Source: Lentilactobacillus rapi DSM 19907 = JCM 15042 (GTDB lineage: Bacteria > Bacillota > Bacilli > Lactobacillales > Lactobacillaceae). From it: DNA of 64,000 bases. The notes beneath the pieces are model-generated. The model made no database searches, was not told where the DNA came from, and saw only the letters and a program-made list of their open reading frames with translations. The stretch lies in NCBI RefSeq assembly GCF_001436255.1, contig NZ_AZEI01000076.1:124001-188000 (forward strand), given 5' to 3'. Shown one piece after another: positions 18,534 through 28,725 of the stretch. Both the position numbers and the translations under genes were made by a program. Within the stretch, counting starts at the first letter, position 1; every line of letters begins with the position of its first letter.

Positions 18534-19469
18534 ATGGATGATCAAAAACATTTTAAGCGGTTTTTACAGTATTTAAAGAGTGAACGCCAGTACTCCGAAG
18601 ATACGATTACTGCATACAAAATCTCGATCAGTGAATTTATTGGCTTTTTAAATGCAGTTCCTGAAGACGTTAAATCCCTGATTGATGTTGATGCGTTTGA
18701 TGTGGAATCGTATTTGACCCAGCTCTATGAACATCAGTATTCTCGTAATTCGATTGCTCAAAAAGTATCGGCACTCAAATCGTTTTATAACTTTCTAGTG
18801 AAAAATGAAGTGCTCAAAGTTAATCCGTTTGAGTATGTGCATTTGAAAAGCCATCATCGCCACTTACCACGATTTTTCTACCAAAATGAGATGCGTGAAC
18901 TATTTGCCGCAGCAAGGAAGGGGCCAGATGACAAGCTGGCTCTTCGAAACACCGCTGTCCTCGAACTGCTTTACGCCACTGGAATTCGGGTAAGTGAATG
19001 TTCAGGGATACAGTTACTGGATATTGATTTGGATAATCGAATCTTGCTGGTCACCGGGAAAGGGAACAAGCAACGGTACGCTCCCTTTGGTAATCATGCC
19101 AGAGAAGCGATTCTGGCTTATGAACAGGGTGCCCGGACACCATTAATGAAAAAGTATGGGCAAAATCATTCATTCCTATTCGTTAACCACTATGGCAAGC
19201 CAATCACGCCGCGTGGTATTGAATACATTATGAATGAAATCATTAATCAAAGTAGTTTGACCACCGGCATTCATCCCCACATGCTGCGGCACACATTTGC
19301 CACTGAGATGTTGAACAATGGGGCAGATATGCGCTCGGTCCAAGAATTACTTGGCCATAGCAGCTTATCCACTACCCAAATTTATACTCATGTCACCAAA
19401 AGTCATTTAATGAAAGATTATCAGAAGTATTTTCCAAGAAACAACGCATCATTAAAATCTAAAGACTAA
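18534..19469 (+). CDS. xerC: Tyrosine recombinase XerC (CodV)
   Basis: A site-specific recombinase that with XerD resolves chromosome dimers at dif; a dif-like site lies at 33,803-33,830. It has 311 residues from ATG 18534. The SAM-like core-binding domain covers about 1-95. The catalytic domain has all expected residues: Arg in ATGIRVSE, Lys in TGKGNKQR, MLRHTFA, LGHSSLSTT and the nucleophile Tyr in IYTH. ATGs at 18528 and 18534 are both in frame; the second is better spaced from AGTAGGG. It heads xerC-hslV-hslU, as in Bacillus codV-clpQ-clpY. Confidence 0.92.
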   Translation: MDDQKHFKRFLQYLKSERQYSEDTITAYKISISEFIGFLNAVPEDVKSLIDVDAFDVESYLTQLYEHQYSRNSIAQKVSALKSFYNFLVKNEVLKVNPFEYVHLKSHHRHLPRFFYQNEMRELFAAARKGPDDKLALRNTAVLELLYATGIRVSECSGIQLLDIDLDNRILLVTGKGNKQRYAPFGNHAREAILAYEQGARTPLMKKYGQNHSFLFVNHYGKPITPRGIEYIMNEIINQSSLTTGIHPHMLRHTFATEMLNNGADMRSVQELLGHSSLSTTQIYTHVTKSHLMKDYQKYFPRNNASLKSKD

Positions 19470-19481
19470 AAGAGGACTATT

Positions 19482-20024
19482 ATGCCAATTAAATTTGAAG
19501 CAACAACCATCGTCGCCGTTCGTCATCAAGGTCACTTAGCAATGGCGGGTGATGGCCAGGTTACCATGGGCGAAAAAGTAATTATGAAGGGGACTGCACA
19601 CAAAGTTCGTCGAATTTATAACGATAAAGTTGTCGTCGGCTTTGCCGGCAGCGTGGCCGATGCATTTAACCTGGAAGAACGTTTCGAAAAAAAACTCAAT
19701 CAATTTGACGGTGATCTCAAACGCTCATCTGTTGAACTTGCTCAAGAATGGCGTGGAGACCAACAATTGCAAAAGCTTGAAGCATTACTCATTGTGATGA
19801 ACGATCACGACTTACTGTTGGTTTCTGGCCAAGGAGAAGTGATCGAACCAGACGACGACATTCTCGCAATTGGTTCAGGCGGCAACTTTGCTCTGGCTGC
19901 AGCGACGGCCATGAAGCACCATGCACCTGATATGAGTGCTAGAGAAATTGCTGAAGCCGCTATTCATATTGCTGGTAATATTGACATTTTTACTAATCAA
20001 AATGTCATTTCTGAAGAAATATAG
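19482..20024 (+). CDS. hslV: ATP-dependent protease subunit HslV (ClpQ)
   Basis: The proteolytic chamber of the HslUV (ClpYQ) protease. It has 180 residues. The N-terminal-nucleophile stretch ATTIVAV and then [11 protein letters not shown] are typical. Seven residues precede the catalytic Thr8, so unlike Escherichia coli HslV a short propeptide must be removed, or a different N-terminal residue is used, as described for Bacillus CodW. It is 12 bases after xerC and 14 before hslU, its ATPase partner. Confidence 0.95.
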   Translation: MPIKFEATTIVAVRHQGHLAMAGDGQVTMGEKVIMKGTAHKVRRIYNDKVVVGFAGSVADAFNLEERFEKKLNQFDGDLKRSSVELAQEWRGDQQLQKLEALLIVMNDHDLLLVSGQGEVIEPDDDILAIGSGGNFALAAATAMKHHAPDMSAREIAEAAIHIAGNIDIFTNQNVISEEI

Positions 20025-20038
20025 AGAGGTAATTAACA

Positions 20039-21451
20039 TTGACAGAATCTACCCAAACACCAAAAGAGATTGTTGAAGTTTTAGACCAATACATTGTTGG
20101 CCAGGGTGAAGCTAAAAAAGCTGTCGCAGTTGCTTTGAGAAACCGTTATCGGCGCATGCAGCTCTCACAGGATATGCAGGATGAAATTTCGCCTAAAAAC
20201 TTACTCATGATCGGCCCCACTGGAGTCGGTAAAACTGAAATTGCCCGCCGTTTGGCCAAAATTGTGAATGCCCCATTTGTTAAAGTGGAAGCCACTAAAT
20301 TTACTGAAGTTGGCTATGTCGGCGGTGACGTTGAATCAATGGTTCGCGATTTGGTTGAAAATGCCATTCAGCTCGAACGTGAGGATGAATATAAACAGGT
20401 TCACGTTGAAGCTGAAAAACGTGCTAACAATAAACTGGTCAAATTACTGGTTCCAGCAGAAAAGAAAAAGAAGAACCAAAACGAAATGCAGAACTTGATG
20501 AGTATGTTCAGCCGGATGCAACAGGGTCAAATGCCATCTCAAGAAACTGATGATCAGGAAAATGTGACGGATGATGTTCGGGAAAAGCGGATGTCAGTTG
20601 CCGAAAAATTGCGTTCCGGCCTACTCGAAAATGACCAGGTTGAAATTGAAATGGCTGATCCTTCTCAACAACTTTCTGGTCAAAATACCATGCTGAATCA
20701 AATGGGAATTGATCTTAACGACACGCTGTCTGGTTTAATGCCAAAGAAGACAATCAAACGAACAGTTCCCGTCAGTGAAGCTCGAACCATTCTAACCCGC
20801 CAAGCATCAGAAGAATTAATTAACAAGGCTGATCTCTATCATAATGCGATTACCAGGGCCGAAAATACCGGGATCATCTTCATTGATGAAATTGATAAGA
20901 TTGCCCCGGGCAATTCCAAGAACAGTGGTGAAGTTTCGCGTGAAGGAGTCCAAAGAGACATCCTACCGATCGTTGAAGGTTCTCAAGTAAATACAAAGTA
21001 TGGTCCTGTTAACACTGATCACATGTTGTTTATCGGCTCAGGCGCTTTTGCTGAAAGTAAGCCTTCTGACTTGATTCCTGAACTTCAAGGCCGTTTCCCA
21101 ATTCGGGTTGAATTAAATGATTTAACCAAGGACGACTTCGTCCGCATCTTGACGGAACCAACAAACTCACTGACTAAACAATATATCGCCTTGATTGGAA
21201 CTGATAACATTAAGGTGACTTTCACGATTGAAGCGATTAATCGAATTGCTGAGATCGCAACTGATGTTAATCACAACACCGATAACATCGGTGCGCGCCG
21301 ATTACACACAATTTTGGAAAAATTACTTGAAGATATTTTGTATGAAGGTCCTGACATGCAGATGGGCGACATTACAATCACTGAAAAGTATGTCGACGAT
21401 AAAGTTGGCAAACTCGCTCAGAATAAGGATCTTTCACGCTACATTCTCTAG
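20039..21451 (+). CDS. hslU: ATP-dependent protease ATPase subunit HslU (ClpY)
   Basis: An AAA+ unfoldase that feeds substrates to HslV. It has 470 residues. Walker A is GPTGVGKTEIARR (about 60-75), Walker B is IIFIDEIDKIAP, and an I domain (about 130-240) with a Lys/Gln/Met-rich stretch lies between them. The sensor-2 region has DNIGARRLHTILEKLLEDI. The C-terminal RYIL tail, which docks into HslV, is present. The start is TTG 20039 after GAGAGGTAATTAAC. Confidence 0.96.
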   Translation: MTESTQTPKEIVEVLDQYIVGQGEAKKAVAVALRNRYRRMQLSQDMQDEISPKNLLMIGPTGVGKTEIARRLAKIVNAPFVKVEATKFTEVGYVGGDVESMVRDLVENAIQLEREDEYKQVHVEAEKRANNKLVKLLVPAEKKKKNQNEMQNLMSMFSRMQQGQMPSQETDDQENVTDDVREKRMSVAEKLRSGLLENDQVEIEMADPSQQLSGQNTMLNQMGIDLNDTLSGLMPKKTIKRTVPVSEARTILTRQASEELINKADLYHNAITRAENTGIIFIDEIDKIAPGNSKNSGEVSREGVQRDILPIVEGSQVNTKYGPVNTDHMLFIGSGAFAESKPSDLIPELQGRFPIRVELNDLTKDDFVRILTEPTNSLTKQYIALIGTDNIKVTFTIEAINRIAEIATDVNHNTDNIGARRLHTILEKLLEDILYEGPDMQMGDITITEKYVDDKVGKLAQNKDLSRYIL

Positions 21452-21471
21452 GATAAGCCGGGGAGACTATA

Positions 21472-22353
21472 ATGATTACATTAAAGAATCAATATTTGTC
21501 AGTCCAGATTAATGAATTTGGCGCCGAATTGAGCAGTGTTCAAGAAAACGATGGTGAGAGAATTGAGTATATTTGGCAAGCCGACCCCAATTATTGGAAA
21601 CGTCACGCGCCAATTCTCTTTCCAATCGTCGGTCGGTTAAAGGATAATCAATATCAATACAATCATCAAACTTATGAGATGACCCAACATGGGTTTGCTC
21701 GAGATAACTTTTTTGATGTTGTTGACCAAGACGAGAGCTCAGTTCAATTGGAATTAAAAGATAATGAAGAAACCCTTCAACGTTATCCATTCCATTTTCG
21801 ACTCAGAATTTCATATCAGTTAGTTGGCCATGCACTCAAAGTTCAATTGAGCGTGTTTAATCCAAGCGACGATCAACTTTTATTCTCAATTGGTGCTCAT
21901 CCTGGGTTCAACGTGCCGCTCATCGACGGTCAAGGAACTTTCAAAGATGCCTTTGTTCGGGTGGCTCCTAAAAAGAACTACCAGCAAACGCCTCTTAAAC
22001 CACCGTACAGCGATCCAGAAAATCCCCGAGAGTTAGATTTAACTAAACCGTTGGCATTAAAACATAAATTGTTTGAGAATGACGCGTTAATTTTAAATTT
22101 AGATCATCAAGAGACTACTGTGATGTTGGCAAGTACCGCCAATGACCATGGCGTCGCCGTGACAGTCTTTAATGCGCCATATGTAGGTATTTGGTCGCCG
22201 TATCCGAAGAAGGCACCATTCGTTTGTATTGAACCCTGGTGGGGATTAGCGGATCCTGTTGATTCTGACGGTATTTTGGGCCATAAGTTTGCAATCAACG
22301 AGTTGGCTGGCAAACAAACCTTTGATGCCAAATATGAAATCAGTTTCTTTTAA
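21472..22353 (+). CDS. Aldose 1-epimerase family protein (LacX-like)
   Basis: A 293-residue protein of the galactose mutarotase superfamily, which interconverts alpha and beta anomers of sugars. The expected catalytic His is in IGAHPGFNVP and the Glu in CIEPWWGLAD. An N-terminal RHAPILFPIVGRL stretch is typical of the LacX/YihR-like subgroup. It starts 20 bases after hslU with CCGGGGAGA as a ribosome binding site, so it may be cotranscribed with the protease genes. The natural sugar cannot be deduced from context. Confidence 0.85.
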   Translation: MITLKNQYLSVQINEFGAELSSVQENDGERIEYIWQADPNYWKRHAPILFPIVGRLKDNQYQYNHQTYEMTQHGFARDNFFDVVDQDESSVQLELKDNEETLQRYPFHFRLRISYQLVGHALKVQLSVFNPSDDQLLFSIGAHPGFNVPLIDGQGTFKDAFVRVAPKKNYQQTPLKPPYSDPENPRELDLTKPLALKHKLFENDALILNLDHQETTVMLASTANDHGVAVTVFNAPYVGIWSPYPKKAPFVCIEPWWGLADPVDSDGILGHKFAINELAGKQTFDAKYEISFF

Positions 22354-22367
22354 TAATTTAAGGTAGC

Positions 22368-22404
22368 AAAAAGCCGGTGATTCAGCATCGAATCGCTCGC
22401 TTTT
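22368..22404. terminator. Imperfect hairpin between the epimerase gene and plsY
   Basis: AAAAGC/GCTTTT and GATTC/GAATC pair around a few mismatches, flanked by A and T runs. It lies between convergent genes and may terminate both. Confidence 0.4.
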
Positions 22405-22424
22405 GTTGGTATAACGGTTAAATT

Positions 22425-23060
22425 TTAGTTGGTTGCCTTTTTCTTTCGAAAGTAATTTCCTAACCCAAACGGCACCATACTCTCCGTTCCGTTCATAATT
22501 CGCCGAATATTTGTGCGGTGCCGATAGAAAATAAAGATTGTCAGCACAATTGCCAGGATACTCAGGAAGGCATCATTAACAAAAAATGTGGTGATGGTTG
22601 TTAGGGTGAAGGCTACCATGCTGGCAAGGCTCACCATACTGGTCAGCAGAATCAACAGGATCCAAATTCCAGCAGCAATTAAGAAAAACATGGGTCGATA
22701 GGCTAGAATCATCCCTGCACTGGTTGCGACTGCTTTACCGCCTTTGAAGTGGTCAAAGACGGAAAATGTGTGCCCTAAAATGGCCGCTAAGCCAAAAACT
22801 AGCGCATTCACAGTAAAATTCCCGAAAAAAGTTGGTAACAGGGTGGCAATCGCCCCTTTTGAGATATCCATTGCCATTACAATCGTCCCAGCAATGGGTC
22901 CCAAAACCCGATAAGTATTAGTGGTTCCAATATTACCGGAACCGTGGCGGCGGATGTCGATATGGAAGAATAGTTTGCCGATCCAGACGCCACTTGGAAT
23001 TGAACCGAGTAGATAAGCGATAACTAACATTGATATAATTTGGATTGTGTCTGAATTCAT
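22425..23060 (-). CDS. plsY: Glycerol-3-phosphate acyltransferase PlsY
   Basis: A membrane enzyme that transfers the acyl group from acyl-phosphate (made by PlsX) to glycerol 3-phosphate. It has 211 residues and at least five hydrophobic segments. The catalytic motifs are [22 protein letters not shown] and [10 protein letters not shown]. The C-terminus is basic (FRKKKAT). It is divergent from parE, a pairing common in lactobacilli. It is the second minus-strand gene left of 32 kb. Confidence 0.95.
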   Translation of the reverse strand: MNSDTIQIISMLVIAYLLGSIPSGVWIGKLFFHIDIRRHGSGNIGTTNTYRVLGPIAGTIVMAMDISKGAIATLLPTFFGNFTVNALVFGLAAILGHTFSVFDHFKGGKAVATSAGMILAYRPMFFLIAAGIWILLILLTSMVSLASMVAFTLTTITTFFVNDAFLSILAIVLTIFIFYRHRTNIRRIMNGTESMVPFGLGNYFRKKKATN

Positions 23061-23108
23061 GTTAAACCTCTTATTATTAGGATGTATCGAACCAATATAG
23101 CGTCTTTA

Positions 23109-23137
23109 ATTTTAGCATGATAATTGGTTTGCGCCAA
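23109..23137 (-). promoter_or_regulatory. Promoter for plsY
   Basis: On the minus strand TTGGCG (23132-23137), a 17-base spacer and TAAAAT (23109-23114) lie about 50 bases before the plsY start. Confidence 0.5.
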
Positions 23138-23146
23138 CAAAATTTA

Positions 23147-23175
23147 TTTTCAAAGTGGTGATTTTAGGTTATTAT
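23147..23175 (+). promoter_or_regulatory. Possible promoter for parE-parC
   Basis: TTTTCA (23147-23152), 17 bases, and TATTAT (23170-23175) lie about 30 bases before parE. The -35 is weak. Confidence 0.35.
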
Positions 23176-23207
23176 GAAGTAGATTGCAAAAAAGGAGTCA
23201 CGACGAA

Positions 23208-25163
23208 ATGGTAAAACAAAAAGTAAAATACGATGATTCCTCGATACAAATATTAGAGGGACTCGACGCTGTTAGAAAACGTCCTGGAATGTACATTGGC
23301 TCAACCGATTCCCGAGGCTTGCACCATCTCGTGTATGAAATTGTTGATAACGCGGTTGATGAAGTCTTGGCTGGATATGGTGATGAGATCAATGTCACGA
23401 TTCACAAGGACAACAGTATCACGGTCAAAGATCATGGCCGAGGAATGCCAGTTGGGATGCATGCTTCTGGCAAACCCACGCCGGAAGTAATTCTGACAAT
23501 GCTGCACGCCGGTGGAAAATTTGGCCAAGGTGGTTATAAAACTTCCGGCGGACTGCACGGAGTTGGTGCCAGTGTTGTTAACGCATTATCTTCCTCATTG
23601 AAGGTTGTCATTGTTAGAGATGGCTACAAGTACGAAGAGGATTTCACCAATGGTGGGCATCCGGTTGGCACTTTGAAAAAAACCCGTAAAACCCGGGAAC
23701 ATAGTGGAACGACCCTCACGTTCAAACCAGATTCAAAGATTTTCACCAGTACCGTTTATAATTTTTCAACCTTGTCAGAACGGCTGCGGGAATCTGCATT
23801 TCTGCTTAAAGGGACCAAGATCACGTTAACTGATGAACGTCCTGGTCAAGAGCAAGAAGACGTTTTTCATTATGATGAAGGCATCAAAGAGTTTGTCCAA
23901 TATTTGAACGAGGACAAACACACGCTTGGTGATGTCATGTTCTTTGATGGCGTTAAATCTGGAGTTGAAGTAGAAGTCGCTGCCCAATACAATGATGGTT
24001 ATTCAGAAACGATGTTGTCATTTGTTAACAATGTACGTACCAAAGACGGTGGAACCCATGAAGCTGGGTTTCGAAATGCCTGGACTAAGGCATTTAACGA
24101 CTACGCACGCAAAGTCGGGATGTTAAAAGAAAAGGATAAAAATCTCGAGGGTAGTGATGTCCGCGAGGGACTTTCTGTGGTCTTATCACTTCGAATTCCA
24201 GAAGAAATTTTGCAATTTGAAGGCCAAACCAAGGAAAAATTGGGAACCCCAGAAGCCCGAGCAATTGTGGACGGGGTTGTGAGTGAAAAATTAGGCTACT
24301 ACCTCATGGAAAACGGTGAGTTTGCCCAAACGTTAGTTCATAAAGCATTACGTGCCCGCCAAGCCCGGCAAGCGGCCAGAAAAGCCCGTGATGAAACACG
24401 TCACGGTAAGCGTCATAAGAAACAGGAGCGACTGCTGTCCGGGAAACTGACCCCAGCTCAATCTAAAGATTATAGTAAAAACGAATTATTTCTAGTCGAA
24501 GGTGATTCTGCCGGCGGTTCCGCCAAACAGGGTCGTGATCGTCGCTACCAAGCAATTTTACCGTTAAGAGGTAAAGTATTAAATACTGAACGGGCCAAAT
24601 TACCCGAAATCATGAAGAACGAAGAAATCAATACGATGATTTACACGATTGGGGCTGGAGTTGGTGCAGATTTTAATATTGACGATGCCAATTACGATAA
24701 GATCATTATCATGACCGATGCCGATGATGACGGTGCCCACATTCAAATCCTCCTGCTGACATTTTTCTATAAATATATGCGACCAATGATTGACAGTGGT
24801 CGAGTTTATATTGCTTTACCACCTCTGTATAAGCTCCAAAAGGGTGCCGGAAAGAAAACGAAGATCCAGTATGCCTGGACTAATGAGGAGCTTACCAAGG
24901 TTTCCAAACAATTTGGTAAGGGTTATAGCCTACAGCGATTCAAAGGTCTTGGAGAAATGAACGCCGATCAATTGTGGGAGACCACAATGGATCCTAAGAC
25001 CAGAACCCTGATCCGGGTCCGAATTGACGATGCTGCTTTGGCAGAGCGCCGAGTAACCACACTTATGGGTGACAAAGTGGAGCCTCGCCGGAAATGGATC
25101 GAAACGAACGTTAAATTTAACCTCGAAGAAGAGGGCAGTATTTTGGATAACACAACTAATTAA
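23208..25163 (+). CDS. parE: DNA topoisomerase IV subunit B
   Basis: The ATPase subunit of topoisomerase IV, which unlinks replicated chromosomes. It has 651 residues. The GHKL ATPase region has EIVDNAVDEVLAG, DHGRGMPVG and GGLHGVGASVVNA. The TOPRIM domain has LVEGDSAGGSAKQGRDR and MTDADDDGAHI. The C-terminal tail has GLGEMNADQLWETTMDP. The start at ATG 23208 follows AAAGGAG; an earlier in-frame start lacks a site. parC follows 12 bases later. Confidence 0.97.
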   Translation: MVKQKVKYDDSSIQILEGLDAVRKRPGMYIGSTDSRGLHHLVYEIVDNAVDEVLAGYGDEINVTIHKDNSITVKDHGRGMPVGMHASGKPTPEVILTMLHAGGKFGQGGYKTSGGLHGVGASVVNALSSSLKVVIVRDGYKYEEDFTNGGHPVGTLKKTRKTREHSGTTLTFKPDSKIFTSTVYNFSTLSERLRESAFLLKGTKITLTDERPGQEQEDVFHYDEGIKEFVQYLNEDKHTLGDVMFFDGVKSGVEVEVAAQYNDGYSETMLSFVNNVRTKDGGTHEAGFRNAWTKAFNDYARKVGMLKEKDKNLEGSDVREGLSVVLSLRIPEEILQFEGQTKEKLGTPEARAIVDGVVSEKLGYYLMENGEFAQTLVHKALRARQARQAARKARDETRHGKRHKKQERLLSGKLTPAQSKDYSKNELFLVEGDSAGGSAKQGRDRRYQAILPLRGKVLNTERAKLPEIMKNEEINTMIYTIGAGVGADFNIDDANYDKIIIMTDADDDGAHIQILLLTFFYKYMRPMIDSGRVYIALPPLYKLQKGAGKKTKIQYAWTNEELTKVSKQFGKGYSLQRFKGLGEMNADQLWETTMDPKTRTLIRVRIDDAALAERRVTTLMGDKVEPRRKWIETNVKFNLEEEGSILDNTTN

Positions 25164-25175
25164 GGGGGAGCGGCT

Positions 25176-27614
25176 TTGAGTAAAATTGAGAGTTTAACCC
25201 TCGAGGATGTCATGGGGGAGCGGTTTAGCCGTTATTCCCGTTCAATCATTCAAGAACGGGCACTACCAGACATTCGCGATGGCTTAAAACCCGTTCAACG
25301 ACGAATCTTATACGCAATGAATAAGGATGGTAACACCTTCGACAAGGCATTTCGTAAGTCTGCCAAGTCGGTCGGAAACGTGATGGGTAATTTTCATCCT
25401 CATGGTGACAGTTCGATTTATGAAGCACTTGTTCGAATGAGTCAGGATTGGAAAGTTCGAGAACCACTCATTCAAATGCATGGCAATAATGGATCGATGG
25501 ATGGTGATCCGCCTGCAGCCATGCGATACACTGAAGCACGGTTAAGTAAAATATCGAGTGAAATGCTTCGGGATATTGACAAAGATACGGTCGATTGGGT
25601 ATTGAACTTTGACGATACTGAATATGAACCAACTGTGTTACCGTCAAGATTTCCAAACTTATTGGTGAACGGTTCTACTGGAATCTCAGCTGGTTATGCA
25701 ACGGATATTCCCCCGCATAATTTAGGTGAAGTGATCGATGCCATTTTGTATCTTCAAAAGCATCCAGATGCAACATTGGATGATCTGATGCAGTTTGTGA
25801 AGGGACCCGATTTCCCAACGGGCGCAATTGTCCAAGGAATTGACGGCATTAAGAAAGCCTACGAAACTGGCCACGGAAAAATCATGGTTCGTTCGCGAAC
25901 ATCAATCGAGCCATTAAAGGGTAATAAATCGCAGATTGTAATCACTGAAATCCCTTATGAAGTCAATAAAGCCCAGTTGGTCAAACGGATGGACGAAATT
26001 CGCCTCAATAAGAAGATCGAAGGAATTGCGGAAGTTCGCGATCAAAGTGATCGCAATGGTTTAAGCATTGTGGTTGAGTTGAAACGCGATGTTGATTCAA
26101 CCGGAATCCTGAATTATCTGTTTAAAAATACGGATCTACAGGTTTCATACAATTTCAACATGGTTGCCATCGATCACATGAGGCCGGAACGACTGTCTCT
26201 CAAGCGGATTCTGACATCATATTTAGAATTTCAGCAACAGGTCATTGAAAAACGGACGACCTTTAATCTCAAGAAGGCTCAGGAACGTCAACACATTGTT
26301 CTCGGTTTAATTAAGGCCCTTTCAATCTTGGATAAAGTCATTAAAACGATCCGAGCAAGTAAAAATCGAAAAGATGCTCGGGATAATTTAGTGAAGGAAT
26401 ACGATTTTTCCGAAAAACAAGCTGACGCAATTGTGGCATTACAACTTTATCGGTTGACTAATACCGATGTTACCCAGCTTGAAAATGAATCCAAACAGCT
26501 TTCCGAACAAATCGCTGAATTTGAAAAAATTCTCAATAATCCAACCGAACTCAATCGGGTTCTATCAAAAGAATTACGTCAACTGGCTAAAACCTATCGA
26601 AATCCCCGCAGGACAGAGATTCAAAGCCAAGTTTCCAATATTAAGATTAATACGGACGTCCTGATCCCTGATGAGGACGTGGTTGTCATGGTCAGTCATG
26701 ATGGGTATATCAAACGAAGCAGTATTCGTTCATATAAAGCCTCGACAAGTGAAAGTGGCCTCAAAGACGAAGATTATCCGATCTTCATGGAACAGCTCAA
26801 TGCTCGGGATCACTTGTTCATGTTCACCAGTAAGGGTAATTTGATCTATCGACCCGTTTATGAAATTGCTGACGTTAAGTGGAAAGATACTGGCGAACAT
26901 ATTTCACAAACGATCGGTTTAGACAATGATGAAGAAATTATTGGGACCTTTGCCTTCAATTCGTTAAAGGAACCCGGTAACTTCTTGATTACAACCGACG
27001 AAGGCCACATTAAGCAAACTGCATTTGCGGACTTGAAGCCTGGGCGAACCTACAAAAAGCATGCTTATATGTACGAGAAGTTAAAGAATGCCGATTCGCG
27101 AGTTGTTTCTGTAGATTATCTTTCAGATCCAGAGGAAGCTGGGCAGTTATTATTGATTTCCAAGAACGGCCTGGCACTCAGATACACGCTTCCGGAAGTA
27201 CCGGTTAACGGTTCAAGGACAACCGGGGTTAAATCGATGGACCTTCGTGGTGATGATAAGGTGATTAACCTTCAATTGGTTAATGAAGACAGTATTGTGG
27301 CCATTGTGACTCAGCGAGGTGCCTTCAAGAAGTTGGCTGTGAAAGAAATTCCTGTGACTTCACGGGCTCGTAAAGGGGTAATGATTCTCCGCGAACTCAA
27401 GAGCAATTCACATCGGGTAATCGACTTTGAAACGATCGCCGATGAACATTCACCATTGGAAATTTTGACCGATCGCAAACGGGTTCATGACATTTTGCCA
27501 AGCGAATTCTCAATCGGCGGCCGTTATTCGAACGGTTCGTTTGTGGTGGATGTCGAAACTGAAGGGGTTCCAACAAAAATTCGGCAAAAACCATCAGAAA
27601 TTTCTATCAATTAA
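25176..27614 (+). CDS. parC: DNA topoisomerase IV subunit A
   Basis: The DNA-cleaving subunit of topoisomerase IV. It has 812 residues. The quinolone-determining region reads GNFHPHGDSSIYEA, with Ser and Glu at the positions altered in resistant mutants, so wild type there. The catalytic Tyr is in AMRYTEARL. A coiled-coil tower (about 370-490) precedes a six-bladed beta-pinwheel C-terminal domain. It starts with TTG 25176 after AAGGGGGAGCGGC. ParC lacks the gyrase-specific GyrA box, supporting parC over gyrA. Confidence 0.95.
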   Translation: MSKIESLTLEDVMGERFSRYSRSIIQERALPDIRDGLKPVQRRILYAMNKDGNTFDKAFRKSAKSVGNVMGNFHPHGDSSIYEALVRMSQDWKVREPLIQMHGNNGSMDGDPPAAMRYTEARLSKISSEMLRDIDKDTVDWVLNFDDTEYEPTVLPSRFPNLLVNGSTGISAGYATDIPPHNLGEVIDAILYLQKHPDATLDDLMQFVKGPDFPTGAIVQGIDGIKKAYETGHGKIMVRSRTSIEPLKGNKSQIVITEIPYEVNKAQLVKRMDEIRLNKKIEGIAEVRDQSDRNGLSIVVELKRDVDSTGILNYLFKNTDLQVSYNFNMVAIDHMRPERLSLKRILTSYLEFQQQVIEKRTTFNLKKAQERQHIVLGLIKALSILDKVIKTIRASKNRKDARDNLVKEYDFSEKQADAIVALQLYRLTNTDVTQLENESKQLSEQIAEFEKILNNPTELNRVLSKELRQLAKTYRNPRRTEIQSQVSNIKINTDVLIPDEDVVVMVSHDGYIKRSSIRSYKASTSESGLKDEDYPIFMEQLNARDHLFMFTSKGNLIYRPVYEIADVKWKDTGEHISQTIGLDNDEEIIGTFAFNSLKEPGNFLITTDEGHIKQTAFADLKPGRTYKKHAYMYEKLKNADSRVVSVDYLSDPEEAGQLLLISKNGLALRYTLPEVPVNGSRTTGVKSMDLRGDDKVINLQLVNEDSIVAIVTQRGAFKKLAVKEIPVTSRARKGVMILRELKSNSHRVIDFETIADEHSPLEILTDRKRVHDILPSEFSIGGRYSNGSFVVDVETEGVPTKIRQKPSEISIN

Positions 27615-27736
27615 TTAAATTTATCTCATGTTAGGTTATATTGATTGAAAGTATTTTCAATTCGAATTATTATTAATGGTAACCGTTAAGTATTAATTAT
27701 CTAATGGTCAGTATTGGCCTATTAAGGAGAGACTGA

Positions 27737-28696
27737 ATGAAAACCACTCAGGAAAATATTTTTTCATCAAAAACTTTAACGTACTTCCTCCAACTAACCG
27801 ATACCATGAACTATACTCAAGCAGCTCAGATCTTGGGAATTACCCAACCTGCATTAACACAACAAATTAAAAAGCTTGAGCGGACTGTTGGAACACCATT
27901 ATTTTACTCGGTGGGTAAAAAATTGCGGCTAACTGATGCCGGCTATATCATGCTTAAAACAACCCATCAGATTTATGACCTGTTGAACGATGCAACCGAC
28001 GAAATTCAACAAGCAACCAGTTCAACAACTGGTCAAATTAACTTAGGGATCTTAGCTTCCATTGAAACCAAAGTCTTTGAGGATTTTGCGCTCGACTTAT
28101 ACAAAGAGAATCCCGATCTTGAAGTTAACTTCCATATGTTGACTCGCAAGGAAATTTGGGAAAGTTTGGAAAACAACCGAATCGATTTGGCCATCATGTA
28201 TTTGCCTGATGAATCGATTAAGAACTGGAAACCATACAGTTCGAAGAAGATTATTTCAGATGATTTATTGTTTATTCATCACAATCCAAAATTTGCCGAT
28301 AAGAAAAAGATTCGCTTAAAGTATTCAGGTGACCGTCCGTGGGTGATGTATCCTGAAGACTATTATTTGAACCAGACGTTGCGGGAAACCTTCAAGAACC
28401 AAATGGTTGATTTTCCACAAACGGCCGCAAGATATACGATGCCGGAACAAATTTTGAAATTTGCGATTAATACTCACACCAATACAGCATTGCCGAAGTC
28501 ATTCTTACTCAACCTTGATTTAAACAAGATGACTGACGATGATATCTGGGTTACTGAGTTTGATCCAAAGATCCGATTTGATTTAAAATTTGTTTACCGA
28601 AAAAATAAGAATGAAATTCCTCGAATTGGTCGATTCTTAACTAAATTTGATGAATATCTCGCCAAGAAAGATTATTTATCTCGCCTGGCAAAATAA
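27737..28696 (+). CDS. LysR family transcriptional regulator
   Basis: A 319-residue LysR-type regulator. The N-terminal winged helix-turn-helix shows [20 protein letters not shown] followed by [10 protein letters not shown] (about 27-65), then an effector-binding periplasmic-protein-like domain from residue 95. It begins after TTAAGGAGAG. It lies 30 bases before ppaC on the same strand and may be cotranscribed with it. The ligand and targets cannot be recognised; the 120-base upstream region holds the small palindromes TTGAAA-GTA-TTTTCAA and GGTAACC. Confidence 0.85.
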   Translation: MKTTQENIFSSKTLTYFLQLTDTMNYTQAAQILGITQPALTQQIKKLERTVGTPLFYSVGKKLRLTDAGYIMLKTTHQIYDLLNDATDEIQQATSSTTGQINLGILASIETKVFEDFALDLYKENPDLEVNFHMLTRKEIWESLENNRIDLAIMYLPDESIKNWKPYSSKKIISDDLLFIHHNPKFADKKKIRLKYSGDRPWVMYPEDYYLNQTLRETFKNQMVDFPQTAARYTMPEQILKFAINTHTNTALPKSFLLNLDLNKMTDDDIWVTEFDPKIRFDLKFVYRKNKNEIPRIGRFLTKFDEYLAKKDYLSRLAK

Positions 28697-28725
28697 ATAA
28701 AATTATTTTAAAGGAGATCATATTA

